Assembly (NCBI GenBank): GCA_023433615.1
Contig: JAEZCJ010000030.1
Location: forward strand, 1-35,471
Reading direction: 5' to 3'
Source: Bacillota bacterium
Lineage (GTDB): Bacteria > Bacillota > Bacilli > Paenibacillales > Paenibacillaceae
Length of the DNA: 35,471 bases
Numbering within the stretch: position 1 is the first letter of the stretch; every line of letters starts with the position of its first letter. Both the position numbers and the translations under genes were made by a program. The notes under the pieces were generated by a model. It had not been told where the DNA came from, did no database searches, and worked only from the letters and a program-made list of their open reading frames with translations. Shown piece after piece: positions 7,741-15,621 of this stretch.

Positions 7741-8232
7741 ATGAAAGTCAATACACGTACCCTCATTCGCCAGACGCTTTCGGTTGGTCTGTGCGTCTCC
7801 ATAGGATTGACGGCGCTCGGATTTGGACAAGCTAAGCCGGCAGGTGCCGTATCGTTTAACAAGGGCAAAAGCATTATCGAGACAGGCAAGAGATACCTGG
7901 GCGTGCCGTACGATTTCGGCGCGAAATCCGGCGTTACGTATGAATTCGACTGCTCATCGTTCACGCAGTACGTATTCAAGCGCAACGGCATATCGCTGCC
8001 CCGCACCGCGAAGCAGCAATCGTACAAAGGTAAATATGTTTCGAAGAAAAATCTGCGCAGAGGCGATCTAATGTTCTTCAAAGTGCCGGGACGTTCCACG
8101 AGCATCGGCCACGTCGCGATCTACGCCGGATTCGGTAAAATGCTGCATACGTACGGTGCTGGCGGCGTCAAATTCACCAGCATTGATAATGCTTACTGGA
8201 AGAAAAACTACGTAACAGCCCGCCGCTTCTAG
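7741..8232 (+). CDS. Secreted NlpC/P60 peptidoglycan endopeptidase
   Basis: 163 residues. A signal peptide (basic RTLIRQ, hydrophobic core to about 36, likely cut after AKPAGA) precedes a single C40-family NlpC/P60 domain. Catalytic Cys is C71 in FDCSSFTQYVF, the first His is H124 in GHVAIYAG, and the third polar residue is probably H136 in LHTYGAGG. These enzymes cut the D-gamma-glutamyl-meso-diaminopimelate bond in cell-wall peptides. No SH3 or LysM targeting domain is present. GGAGGT sits 9 bases before the ATG. The stop codon is directly followed by two structured repeat elements (8233-8537). Confidence 0.92.
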   Translation: MKVNTRTLIRQTLSVGLCVSIGLTALGFGQAKPAGAVSFNKGKSIIETGKRYLGVPYDFGAKSGVTYEFDCSSFTQYVFKRNGISLPRTAKQQSYKGKYVSKKNLRRGDLMFFKVPGRSTSIGHVAIYAGFGKMLHTYGAGGVKFTSIDNAYWKKNYVTARRF

Positions 8233-8382
8233 GACCGATTGTGATCATGATGTAGTGCTTCGAAGCCTACTCGGCGTCGAATCTTGAACGCTAGCGCAAT
8301 TTCCGGTGCTCATCTAGCTCAGACTACACTGCGCTCCTCAATTGCTGCTATCGTCCAACCTTCTCGATGCTGACAATCGGTC
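8233..8382 (+). repeat. Structured intergenic element E1
   Basis: Begins at the base after the NlpC/P60 stop codon. The closing stem GACCGATTGT (8233-8242) pairs perfectly with ACAATCGGTC (8373-8382). Inside are a small hairpin (GTAG-T-GCTTCGAAGC-CTAC) and a long imperfect arm joining GCGTCGAATCTTGAACG (from about 8275) to its near-complement ending at about 8372. The core is highly similar to E2 and its first half to E3, but the closing stem is different. With two arms on one base stem it looks like a branched RNA or cruciform structure. Confidence 0.8.
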
Positions 8383-8386
8383 ATTG

Positions 8387-8537
8387 GACAACTCGTGATC
8401 GCGATGCCTATTCTTCGTAGCCTACTCGGCGTCGAATCTTGAACGCTAGCGCAATTTCCGGTGCTCACGTAGATCTATCTACGCTCCGCTCCTCAATTGC
8501 TGCTATCGTTCAACCTTCTCGGCGCTGACGAGTTGTC
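8387..8537 (+). repeat. Structured intergenic element E2
   Basis: Second copy, 4 bases after E1. The closing stem GACAACTCGT (8387-8396) pairs with ACGAGTTGTC (8528-8537), 10 of 10, yet has a different sequence from E1. The interior from CCTACTCGGCG through the GCTAGCGCAATTTCCGG region is nearly identical to E1, as is the CTCAATTGCTGCTATCGT segment. The remaining 8538-8576 has no recognisable feature. Confidence 0.8.
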
Positions 8538-8576
8538 TATTAGAAGACGCTATTAATAGCGTAACAGATAGTGTGA

Positions 8577-8612
8577 TAAACAAACGGCTGACCGGCCTTC
8601 GCCGCGTCAGCT
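8577..8612 (-). terminator. Terminator of the chrA/two-component run
   Basis: Just after the kinase stop codon, minus strand GCTGAC-GCGGC-GAA-GGCCG-GTCAGC followed by CGTTTGTTT. A stable stem with a T-rich tail. Confidence 0.75.
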
Positions 8613-8613
8613 G

Positions 8614-9972
8614 TTATTTTTTGGGGAATTGGAGGGCGATCGTGGTCCCTTTGTCGGGCTTGCTGAAGACGTCGATATGACCGTCGTGCAGATCCACGAT
8701 GCGCTTGGCAATGGACAGTCCGAGCCCTACTCCGCCCGTCGCGCGGCGGCGTGCGCCGTCTACGCGGTAGAAACGTTCGAATAAGTTCGGAATTTCGTGC
8801 TCGGGAATGCCGATCCCCTTATCCGATACCAGAATACGCACCATCTGACGCGTCTGGCTGATCGTAATGTCGATCGGCTCTTTGCTGTACTTGATCGCGT
8901 TGTCGATCAAGATCGTCATAAGCTGCCGAATCTTGTCCTTGTCGGCGTTGATGCGAATGCCGGTCGACTCGGCATCGGCATGGATGCGGATCAGGCGCGT
9001 GAACGTCTTCTGCAGCATGGAGGACAGCTCGTCCGTCAGCTGCACGACATCGAATACTTCCGGCTTCAGCCAATCCTCTTGGTCCGCCTCGGCCAGCATC
9101 AGCATCGACTTGATCAAATTCTGCATCCGTTCGGATTCCTTCGCGATCGCTTCGATCGCTTCGTCGCGAATGCTGCTGTCATCCCGTCCCCATCGCTTGA
9201 GCATGCCGGCATAGCTGCTGATGACCGTCAGCGGCGTCTTCAGCTCGTGCGAGGCGTCCGCGACGAATTGCTTCTGTCCGGCGAAGGTTCGGTCCAGCCG
9301 CTCGATCATCTGGTTGAAGGCGCGGATAAGCTGGAGCAGCTCGGCGGACTCCTCCTTCTCCTTCACCTCGATCATGCGCAGCTTGCCGCTGCGGTCGATC
9401 TCCCGCATCGTCTGCACCATCGTCTGGATCGGCGCGGTCAGCTTGGACGTAAACCAATACGTGCCGAAGATCGCGAAGAACACCGCGCCTGCGCTCGTGA
9501 CGGTCAGCGCCGCGACAAGCACCTGCAGATAGTTGTCCAGCAAGCTCAGCTTCCGCGTAATCTCCAGCGACCCGATCACTTCGAGCTCGTCGTACAACGG
9601 AACTTGCATGTACAAGACCCGCATCCCGGCCACCGTCGACATGCCGGATTCATGCGTGCGGCTGAACGACGCCGGCCGGTTCAACAGGTCGGTATCCGTC
9701 CCCAGCTGATTGACGATATTGCCTGCCGGATCGACGATGCGGATCACTTCGTTCACGTTGTAGAACTCCGACAGCAGATTCGGGTCGGACATTTGATTCA
9801 CGGTGTCGATCTTTGCGTCCTCGAGCAGCAGGTTGACTTTGTTCGCCACCAGCTGCTCTTCGCTGCCTGTCGTAATGCGGATCACGAAGAAATAGACGAA
9901 GATGTTGAACAGAATCAAGATGAAGATTAGCCAGAAGATCGTGAACAGGGTGAATCTTTTGCGAAGCGTCAT
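8614..9972 (-). CDS. HAMP-domain sensor histidine kinase
   Basis: A 452-residue membrane kinase. TM1 is at about 9-31, an extracytoplasmic sensor region at about 32-149, TM2 at about 150-172, HAMP at about 173-228, then a HisKA domain with the phospho-acceptor H242 in ASHELKTPLTV. The HATPase_c domain carries the N box (LIDNAIKYSKEP), G1 (SDKGIGIP) and G2 (GGVGLGLSIAKRI). Topology and the ELKTPL box resemble ArlS/YkoH-type kinases. It overlaps the response-regulator gene by 4 bases (ATGA), so the two form one system. The signal is unknown; the upstream ChrA-type transporter may be a target or partner. Confidence 0.93.
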   Translation of the reverse strand: MTLRKRFTLFTIFWLIFILILFNIFVYFFVIRITTGSEEQLVANKVNLLLEDAKIDTVNQMSDPNLLSEFYNVNEVIRIVDPAGNIVNQLGTDTDLLNRPASFSRTHESGMSTVAGMRVLYMQVPLYDELEVIGSLEITRKLSLLDNYLQVLVAALTVTSAGAVFFAIFGTYWFTSKLTAPIQTMVQTMREIDRSGKLRMIEVKEKEESAELLQLIRAFNQMIERLDRTFAGQKQFVADASHELKTPLTVISSYAGMLKRWGRDDSSIRDEAIEAIAKESERMQNLIKSMLMLAEADQEDWLKPEVFDVVQLTDELSSMLQKTFTRLIRIHADAESTGIRINADKDKIRQLMTILIDNAIKYSKEPIDITISQTRQMVRILVSDKGIGIPEHEIPNLFERFYRVDGARRRATGGVGLGLSIAKRIVDLHDGHIDVFSKPDKGTTIALQFPKK

Positions 9973-10667
9973 GCGTCCGGCTCCTTCAACATATACCCCA
10001 CGCCGCGAATCGTATGGATCAGCTTATAACGGAAGCCGCGATCCAGCTTCTGCCGCAAATAGCGGATGTAGACGTCCACCAGGTTCGTCTCGCCGATAAA
10101 GTCATAGCCCCATACGTCCGTCAATATCTCCTCGCGGGTCTTCTCCTGATTCTTGTTCTCCGCCAAGTAGACGAGCAGGTCGAACTCGCGCGGCGTCAGC
10201 TCGATCGCCAGCTCCTTGCGGAATACTTTGCGCGAGCGGAGCTCGATCGACAAATCGGCCGCGCGCAGCACGTCGGAGCCTTCCCCTTCTTTCGCCTGCT
10301 GTTGAAAGATACGCAGCAGGTTGCGAACGCGGGCCAGCAGCTCCTCCATCGCGAACGGCTTCGTGATATAGTCGTTGGCGCCGGTTTCGAAGCCGCTGAC
10401 CTTATCCGGTACCGTGTCGCGCGCGGTGAGCAGCACGACCGGGATCGGATTGCCGCTGTTGCGCAGGCGCCGCAGCACCTCGATCCCGTTAATGCCGGGC
10501 AGCATGACGTCCAGCAGCACGAGATCCCATTCTCCGGACAGCGCCATCTCGAGCCCGGTGCGCCCGTCTTCAGCGCGTCCGACCTCGTAGCCTTCATGCT
10601 CCAGCTCCAGCTGAAGAATGCGGGCAATGCCTTCCTCATCTTCCACGATCAATAATCGTTCCTTCAT
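9969..10667 (-). CDS. OmpR/PhoB-family response regulator
   Basis: Receiver domain with acidic pocket ED (10-11), phospho-acceptor D53 in LVLLDVMLPG, and the conserved Lys in YITKPFAMEE. A winged-helix DNA-binding domain follows (ELTPREFDLLVYLAEN, ...IRYLRQKLDRGF, IHTIRGVGYML). About 232 residues. An upstream frame to TTG 10679 exists, but that codon directly abuts the AAGGAG; ATG 10667, 12 bases downstream of it, starts the conserved KERLLIVEDEEG sequence and is preferred. Partner of the kinase that overlaps it. Confidence 0.93.
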   Translation of the reverse strand: MKERLLIVEDEEGIARILQLELEHEGYEVGRAEDGRTGLEMALSGEWDLVLLDVMLPGINGIEVLRRLRNSGNPIPVVLLTARDTVPDKVSGFETGANDYITKPFAMEELLARVRNLLRIFQQQAKEGEGSDVLRAADLSIELRSRKVFRKELAIELTPREFDLLVYLAENKNQEKTREEILTDVWGYDFIGETNLVDVYIRYLRQKLDRGFRYKLIHTIRGVGYMLKEPDA

Positions 10668-10713
10668 GGTAACCACCAACTCCTTAATGGTAGGATGCCA
10701 TATTTTTCGTCAT

Positions 10714-11943
10714 TTATGGCCAGAGCGCCCACCCGCCTAGCGCGGACCACACCACGACTTGCCACGGAGCCCGTCTCCATACTTGCAGCAGCAGAAAAGC
10801 CGCCGCCGCGAACGCGAAATCCGCAGCCGTTCCGACCGTATCCGTCCAGACCGGGTCATACAACGCCGCGAGAAGGATACCTACGACAGCCGCGTTCACG
10901 CCGTTCAACGCGCCGCGAGCCATCCGATTCTCCCTGAGTCTCGACCAGAACGGCAATGCGGCTGCCAAGAGCAAGTACGACGGGATGAATATCGCCGTCA
11001 GCGCGAGCGCGGCATATGCAGCACCTTGCCATCCAGGCGCGAAGGAGCCGCCAATGAACGCGGCGAACGTGAACAACGGCCCGGGCACGGCCTGTGCAGC
11101 GCCATAGCCTGCCATGAACGTCTCCGAGGGGATGCTTCCTCCGCCGCCTCCCGCTACCTCGGCCTCCAGCATCGGCAGGACGACATGTCCGCCGCCGAAG
11201 ACGAGCGAACCGACGCGGTAATGGCTGTCAGCCAACGCGAGCGCTTGGCTCGCAGGCAGAAGCTGCGCTGCGGCAGGCAGCAGCAGGAGCAGCAAGGCGA
11301 AGATGCCGAGCTGCAGCATGGCAGTTGCCCGCCCTGCGCGGCGCTCTGGCGGCTGTGCAGCCGCGGCATCGGCGGTAAGCTGTGCGGCAGCGTTCGGCGG
11401 CGGGCGAAGCAGCCAGTAGCCGATCGCCGCGCTCACGGCCAGCGGCAGCAGCTGCCCGGCCACGCCTGGCACAAGCACCGCCCAGCCGGCCGCGACCAGC
11501 GCGATCGTCGCGCGCGGTCGATCGGGCGCAAGCGACTGCGCCATGCTCCAGACCGCTTGGGCGACGACCGCGACCGCGGTCAGCTTGAGGCCGCGCAGCC
11601 AGCCGGCATCGGAGACGTCCATCCCCGTTCCGAGCCAGAGCGCGAACAGCATCATGACGATGGCAGACGGCAGCGTGAAGCCGAGCCAAGCCGCGATCGC
11701 GCCGAGCCTGCCCGCCCTTCCCATGCCGATCGCCATGCCCAGCTGGCTGCTGGCAGGACCCGGCAGGAATTGGCACAGCGCCATCAAGTCGCCGAACGTG
11801 CGTTCATCCAGCCAGCGCCGCCTGTCGACATATTCGCTGCGGAAATAACCGATATGCGCCACAGGCCCGCCGAATGACGTCAGCCCGAGCTTCAGTGCGG
11901 CCAGGAACACTTCCAAGACTGTACCTCGATGTTCAAACCGCAT
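10714..11943 (-). CDS. chrA: ChrA-type chromate/anion transporter (CHR family)
   Basis: A 409-residue polytopic membrane protein made of two homologous halves, the long-chain CHR architecture. The N-terminal half has SFGGPVAHIGYF at about 23-34 and FLPGPASSQLG at about 59-69. The C-terminal half has the matching VGSLVFGGGHVVLPMLE (244-260) and QAVPGPLFTFAAFIGG. A polar linker (about 181-206) joins them. Family members export chromate by proton antiport; substrate is not proven for this one. It lies 46 bases upstream of the response regulator on the same strand with no terminator between, so transporter and two-component system may be one transcript. Confidence 0.9.
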   Translation of the reverse strand: MRFEHRGTVLEVFLAALKLGLTSFGGPVAHIGYFRSEYVDRRRWLDERTFGDLMALCQFLPGPASSQLGMAIGMGRAGRLGAIAAWLGFTLPSAIVMMLFALWLGTGMDVSDAGWLRGLKLTAVAVVAQAVWSMAQSLAPDRPRATIALVAAGWAVLVPGVAGQLLPLAVSAAIGYWLLRPPPNAAAQLTADAAAAQPPERRAGRATAMLQLGIFALLLLLLPAAAQLLPASQALALADSHYRVGSLVFGGGHVVLPMLEAEVAGGGGGSIPSETFMAGYGAAQAVPGPLFTFAAFIGGSFAPGWQGAAYAALALTAIFIPSYLLLAAALPFWSRLRENRMARGALNGVNAAVVGILLAALYDPVWTDTVGTAADFAFAAAAFLLLQVWRRAPWQVVVWSALGGWALWP

Positions 11944-11981
11944 GCCATCACGCTCCGTCGCAAAATACGTTAATTGCGATT

Positions 11982-12111
11982 AAAAAACCGATTGTCAGCG
12001 CCTCATGTGTTTCCGGAGGAAACACACATCGGAAGCATACGCTTATATCTCGCCAGCGTTCAAGATTCGACGCCGAGTATACTTCGTACTGCTACATCGC
12101 GATCAATCGGT
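11982..12111 (-). repeat. Structured intergenic element E3, acting as terminator of the ABC-F gene
   Basis: Starts immediately after the ABC-F stop codon (minus strand). The closing stem ACCGATTG (12104-12111) pairs with CAATCGGT (11987-11994) and is followed by TTTTTT (11982-11987), as in an intrinsic terminator. The first half (ATCGCGATGTAG...ACTCGGCGTCGAATCTTGAACGCT) matches E1/E2. The second arm has unrelated sequence but is again a hairpin, the perfect palindrome TGTGTTTCC-TCC-GGAAACACA (12006-12026). So structure is kept while sequence has changed. Confidence 0.75.
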
Positions 12112-13668
12112 TCATGCATGCTGACGGGCAGACCATGACTCGACGTCCCATACCTTCGTCACCCAATCCTCATAGAAATCCGGTTCGTGGCTGACGAGCA
12201 GCACGGTACCCTTGAACGCTTGCAGCGCACGCTTCAGCTCCGCCTTCGCCACGACGTCTAGATGGTTCGTCGGTTCGTCGAACAGTATCCAATTGCTCTC
12301 GCGCAGCATCAGCTTGCAGAGCCGAACCTTCGCCTGCTCGCCGCCGCTCAGCTGATTCAGATTGCGCGTAATATGCTCGTTCTTCAACCCGCAGCGCGCG
12401 AGCGCCGCGCGTACCTCGTGCTGGTTCATCGACGAGAACTCGTTCCACACGTCGTCCAGCGGCGTCATCGCCTGCGCCTTCACTTCCTGCTCGAAGTATG
12501 CCGGATGCAGGAAGTCGCCGCGGTATACTTTGCCGTCCAGCGGAGGGATTTTGCCTAGCACCGTCTTAAGCAGCGTCGACTTGCCCACGCCGTTCATGCC
12601 GACGATCGCGATCTTGTCGCCGCGCTCGATCAGCACGTCCATCTGCGGCAGCAGCGGCCGGTCATAGCCGATGACGAGGCCCTTCGCCTCGAATACCGTT
12701 TTGCCGCTCGTGCGCGCTTCCTTGAAGCCGAACGTCGGCTTCGCCGCTTCCTCCGGGCGATCGATCCGCTCGATGCGGTCGAGCTGCTTCTCGCGGCTCT
12801 TCGCGCGGCCGGACGTCGAGTAGCGTGCCTTGTTGCGTTGAATGAAATCCTCTTGCTTCTTGATGAATTCCTGCTGCTTCTCGTAGGCATCGATATGTTG
12901 GTTCTTGTTGATATCCGCCATCGTCAGGAATTTCTCGTAGTTCGCCGTGTACCGGGTCAGCTTCGCGAATTCCAGGTGATAGATGACGTCGACGACCTCG
13001 TTCATGAAGCCCGTATCATGGGAGATCAGCATGAACGCGTACGGATACGACTTCAGATAGTGGGTCAACCACGTGATATGCTCTTCGTCCAGATAGTTCG
13101 TCGGCTCGTCCAAGAGCAGCACGGTCGGCTTCTCGAGGAGCAGCTTCGCCAGCAGCACCTTCGTCCGCTGTCCGCCGCTCAGCGTCGCGACGTCGCGCTC
13201 CAGCCCGATCGCTGCGATGCCGAGGCCGTTCGCCATCTCCTCCACTTTGACGTCGATCAGGTAGAAGTCGCCGATCTCCAGCGCTTCCTGAATCTCGCCC
13301 ATCCGCTCGAGCAGCAGCTCAAGCGTATCCGGATCGGCATCTGCCATCTGCATGGCGATATCGTTCATCTCCTGCTCCTGCTCCAAGAGAGGCAGGAAGG
13401 CATCCTTCAATACGTCGCGGACCGTCTTGCCCGGCGTCAGGTTCGTGTGCTGGTCCAAGTAGCCGTAGCGAACCTTAGGCGTCCATTCGACCTTGCCGCT
13501 ATCCTTCAGCTGCTTGCCGGTCAATATATTCATCAGCGTCGACTTGCCTGCGCCGTTCGCGCCGACCAACCCGACGTGCTCTCCCGCCAACAGTCGGAAC
13601 GATACGTTCTTGAACAACGTCCGATCTCCGAAATTATGCGATAAATCCTCAACAGTCAATAAGCTCAT
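12112..13668 (-). CDS. ABC-F family ATP-binding protein, YfmM-like
   Basis: A soluble 518-residue protein with two ABC ATPase domains and no membrane segments. The first Walker A is GANGAGKS (36-43), with signature LSGGQ and Walker B VLLLDEPTNYLD. The charged linker (about 235-310, with EKQQEFIKKQEDFIQRNK) separates it from the second Walker A GMNGVGKS, signature LSGGEQ and WILFDEPTNHLD. ABC-F proteins act on the ribosome. Sequence and length match B. subtilis YfmM as I recall it; antibiotic resistance is not implied. ATG 13668 is preferred over the upstream frame because GGAG lies 8 bases before it and MSLLTVEDLS is the usual N-terminus. An extended -10 (TGGTACAAT) lies at about 13723-13731. 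Confidence 0.9.
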   Translation of the reverse strand: MSLLTVEDLSHNFGDRTLFKNVSFRLLAGEHVGLVGANGAGKSTLMNILTGKQLKDSGKVEWTPKVRYGYLDQHTNLTPGKTVRDVLKDAFLPLLEQEQEMNDIAMQMADADPDTLELLLERMGEIQEALEIGDFYLIDVKVEEMANGLGIAAIGLERDVATLSGGQRTKVLLAKLLLEKPTVLLLDEPTNYLDEEHITWLTHYLKSYPYAFMLISHDTGFMNEVVDVIYHLEFAKLTRYTANYEKFLTMADINKNQHIDAYEKQQEFIKKQEDFIQRNKARYSTSGRAKSREKQLDRIERIDRPEEAAKPTFGFKEARTSGKTVFEAKGLVIGYDRPLLPQMDVLIERGDKIAIVGMNGVGKSTLLKTVLGKIPPLDGKVYRGDFLHPAYFEQEVKAQAMTPLDDVWNEFSSMNQHEVRAALARCGLKNEHITRNLNQLSGGEQAKVRLCKLMLRESNWILFDEPTNHLDVVAKAELKRALQAFKGTVLLVSHEPDFYEDWVTKVWDVESWSARQHA

Positions 13669-13761
13669 TTCCCCGGCTCCAATCCATTGTGCTTGTCGCG
13701 GCAATACGTTCCGCCGCACAACATTGTACCATACCTGATGGAATAAATCGTCGGATTTGTA

Positions 13762-15522
13762 TTAAAAACGACTCAGAACGGGCAGCAGCGCATCTTCCAG
13801 CGTCCGGCGCCATTCCGGCACGTCCGTCGCCCAACGGTTCGCGTACTGTAGCGTGCGCCATTCCGAGGCCGGCAGCAGCGGAACGGACGCGATCGGCTTC
13901 CGCGGCATATGCTGCAGCCATTCGCGCCTGCCGGCGAACGGCGCGTCTTGGTTCGCCAGCCACAAGCTGTGCGGCGCTCCGCCTTTGATGCCGCCATTGG
14001 CGCGCCTGTCCCGCTCCTGCGCGATCTGCCGCCATGCCGCCGCGCGGCGCGGCGTCCACCTGGCGACGTGCGGATCGGCCGCGACGATCCACTCGTCGCA
14101 GCCTGCCGCCAGCTCATAGGCGGCCTCATCCTGCCAAGCGCTCGACAGGTCGACGATACAGACCGGCGAGCGCCTCGCCGGCGCCGCAGTTTGCGGGATC
14201 TGCAGGGCGCGCACGTCCTGCAGCCGCAGACGGCTGAGCGCAGCTTCGGACCGTTCGGAACCGGCTGGAAGCTGCTGGTCCGGGTGAAGCGCATGGACGA
14301 TGACCGATGCGCTTCGCAGCGCGACGTAGCGCTGATCCAGCGGAGGGATATACTCGCGGGCCCCTGCGTACGTGCCGGCTCCCGCATGGCTCGACAGCAT
14401 CGCGAACAATTGCGGCTCGAGGAGCGGATGCTCCACGAGCGCGCATGGCACGCCTCTTGCCGCAAGCAGCCTGCTGAGCGTCACCGCCAGGAATGTCGCG
14501 CCGGCTCCCGGTGCGTACGAGGCGACCGCGATCACGCGCATCGTCCCGACGTTGCGCGCTTGCCCTAAGCTAGACGGTCCTCCGCTTGCCGTACCCGAGC
14601 AAAGTCCATCATCCGTTCGGCTGCCTGCCCTCCTTAATCTCGCATTCCTTATGCTTGTGCCTGCGTGAGCATCTTCCGTAACAAGTACGTATGCATCCGC
14701 ACTTGATGCACCTTGAATAGCGGCCAGCAGCCTATCGACGTCACGCGCGCTCGCCGGCCGCCGATTAGGGTCCCTATGCAATAGACAGGCCACTAACGAC
14801 TGCAGACCTGCAGGCAGATCATCATTCATCGCTAACCCATCCGACCCGCTGCCGGCAGGCGTACGGCCTCCGCTTAGCAAGTAGAACAACAAGGCGCCAA
14901 GCCCATAGAGATCGGTTCGCGCATCGCTAAGCCCATGAGGGTCTCCTTGTTCCGGCGCGGCATAGCCGAGCGTGCCCAGGTGCTGCGTGTCCTGCCCGCT
15001 ACCCGGCTTCACCAATCTGGCGATACCCAGATCGATCAACCGTACGAAACCGACGCCGTCGATCATCGCGTTGGCCGGCTTCATGTCCCGATGCACGATT
15101 GGCGGCGTCAGCTCGTGCAGATAAGTTAACGCCTCGCAGAGCTGCCTGGCGATGCCGACCGCCTCCAGCGGTTCGATCCGCCGGCCGCGCCGTTCGAACC
15201 AGACGGCCAGGTTCTCGCCTTCGGCATAATCGGTCACGAGCGCAGCGGAACGCGCTCCATCCGGCGGCACATAATCCACGATCTGGGGCAGACGCGGATG
15301 ATTGACGGCGAGCAGCATGCGCAGCTCGGCATCCGCCTGTGCCGCCATTCCCTCGGCCGGCCGCAGCAGCTTGACCGCTCGCAGCTTGCGGCCAAGCCTC
15401 AGATCGCAGGCCAGGAACACCTGGCCCATTCCTCCCTTGCCCAATGGCTTGATGATCTCGTATCGCCCCGCAATACGGTCGCCGGACACGATGCTCGTCC
15501 TGTCTTCCTGCCTGCTATTCAT
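13762..15522 (-). CDS. Hanks-type Ser/Thr protein kinase fused to a ParA/CpaE-like domain
   Basis: 586 residues. The N-terminal kinase domain (about 20-270) has the glycine loop LGKGGMGQVF (28-37), VAIK-type lysine K51, catalytic HRDMKPAN (144-151), DLG in place of DFG (164-166) and AAPEQ (188-192). No transmembrane helix or PASTA repeats are visible. After a low-complexity linker (about 270-325), a second domain starts at 328 with RVIAVASYAPGAGATFLAVT. This has the fold start of MinD/ParA NTPases, but the P-loop reads APGAGAT and lacks both lysines of the deviant Walker A (KGGxGKT). This recalls CpaE/TadZ-type pseudo-ATPases, which place protein complexes at cell sites. ATG 15522 has GAGGAGG 7 bases upstream. 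Domain 2 assignment is less certain than the kinase. Confidence 0.82.
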   Translation of the reverse strand: MNSRQEDRTSIVSGDRIAGRYEIIKPLGKGGMGQVFLACDLRLGRKLRAVKLLRPAEGMAAQADAELRMLLAVNHPRLPQIVDYVPPDGARSAALVTDYAEGENLAVWFERRGRRIEPLEAVGIARQLCEALTYLHELTPPIVHRDMKPANAMIDGVGFVRLIDLGIARLVKPGSGQDTQHLGTLGYAAPEQGDPHGLSDARTDLYGLGALLFYLLSGGRTPAGSGSDGLAMNDDLPAGLQSLVACLLHRDPNRRPASARDVDRLLAAIQGASSADAYVLVTEDAHAGTSIRNARLRRAGSRTDDGLCSGTASGGPSSLGQARNVGTMRVIAVASYAPGAGATFLAVTLSRLLAARGVPCALVEHPLLEPQLFAMLSSHAGAGTYAGAREYIPPLDQRYVALRSASVIVHALHPDQQLPAGSERSEAALSRLRLQDVRALQIPQTAAPARRSPVCIVDLSSAWQDEAAYELAAGCDEWIVAADPHVARWTPRRAAAWRQIAQERDRRANGGIKGGAPHSLWLANQDAPFAGRREWLQHMPRKPIASVPLLPASEWRTLQYANRWATDVPEWRRTLEDALLPVLSRF

Positions 15523-15554
15523 TCGAATGCCTCCTCATGCCGCATTGAAATGCC

Positions 15555-15594
15555 AAAAAATCCCGGTCCGGCCCCTAAGGGGCCGAACCGGGAT
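15555..15594 (-). terminator. Strong terminator after the methyltransferase gene
   Basis: Long stem on the minus strand: ATCCCGGT-T-CGGCCCC, loop TTA, GGGGCCG-G-ACCGGGAT, then TTTTTT (15555-15560). It ends the long repair operon and separates it from the kinase gene. Confidence 0.9.
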
Positions 15595-15621
15595 GCTTTC
15601 CCGGGATGAATGGCATTGCCG

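Noticed and set aside
8233..8537. CRISPR array
   Set aside because: Only two long repeats (about 150 bp) separated by 4 bases, with internal arms and no short spacers.
8233..8537. Integron attC sites
   Set aside because: The variable outer stems are suggestive, but the RYYYAAC and GTTRRRY core sites are absent and there is no integrase or cassette gene.
8233..8537. Ordinary MITE with fixed terminal repeats
   Set aside because: MITE ends are constant between copies; here the end stems differ between copies while staying complementary.
8797..9930. Plus-strand frame of 377 codons
   Set aside because: Antisense shadow of the histidine kinase, rich in His, Arg and Gln, with no motif.
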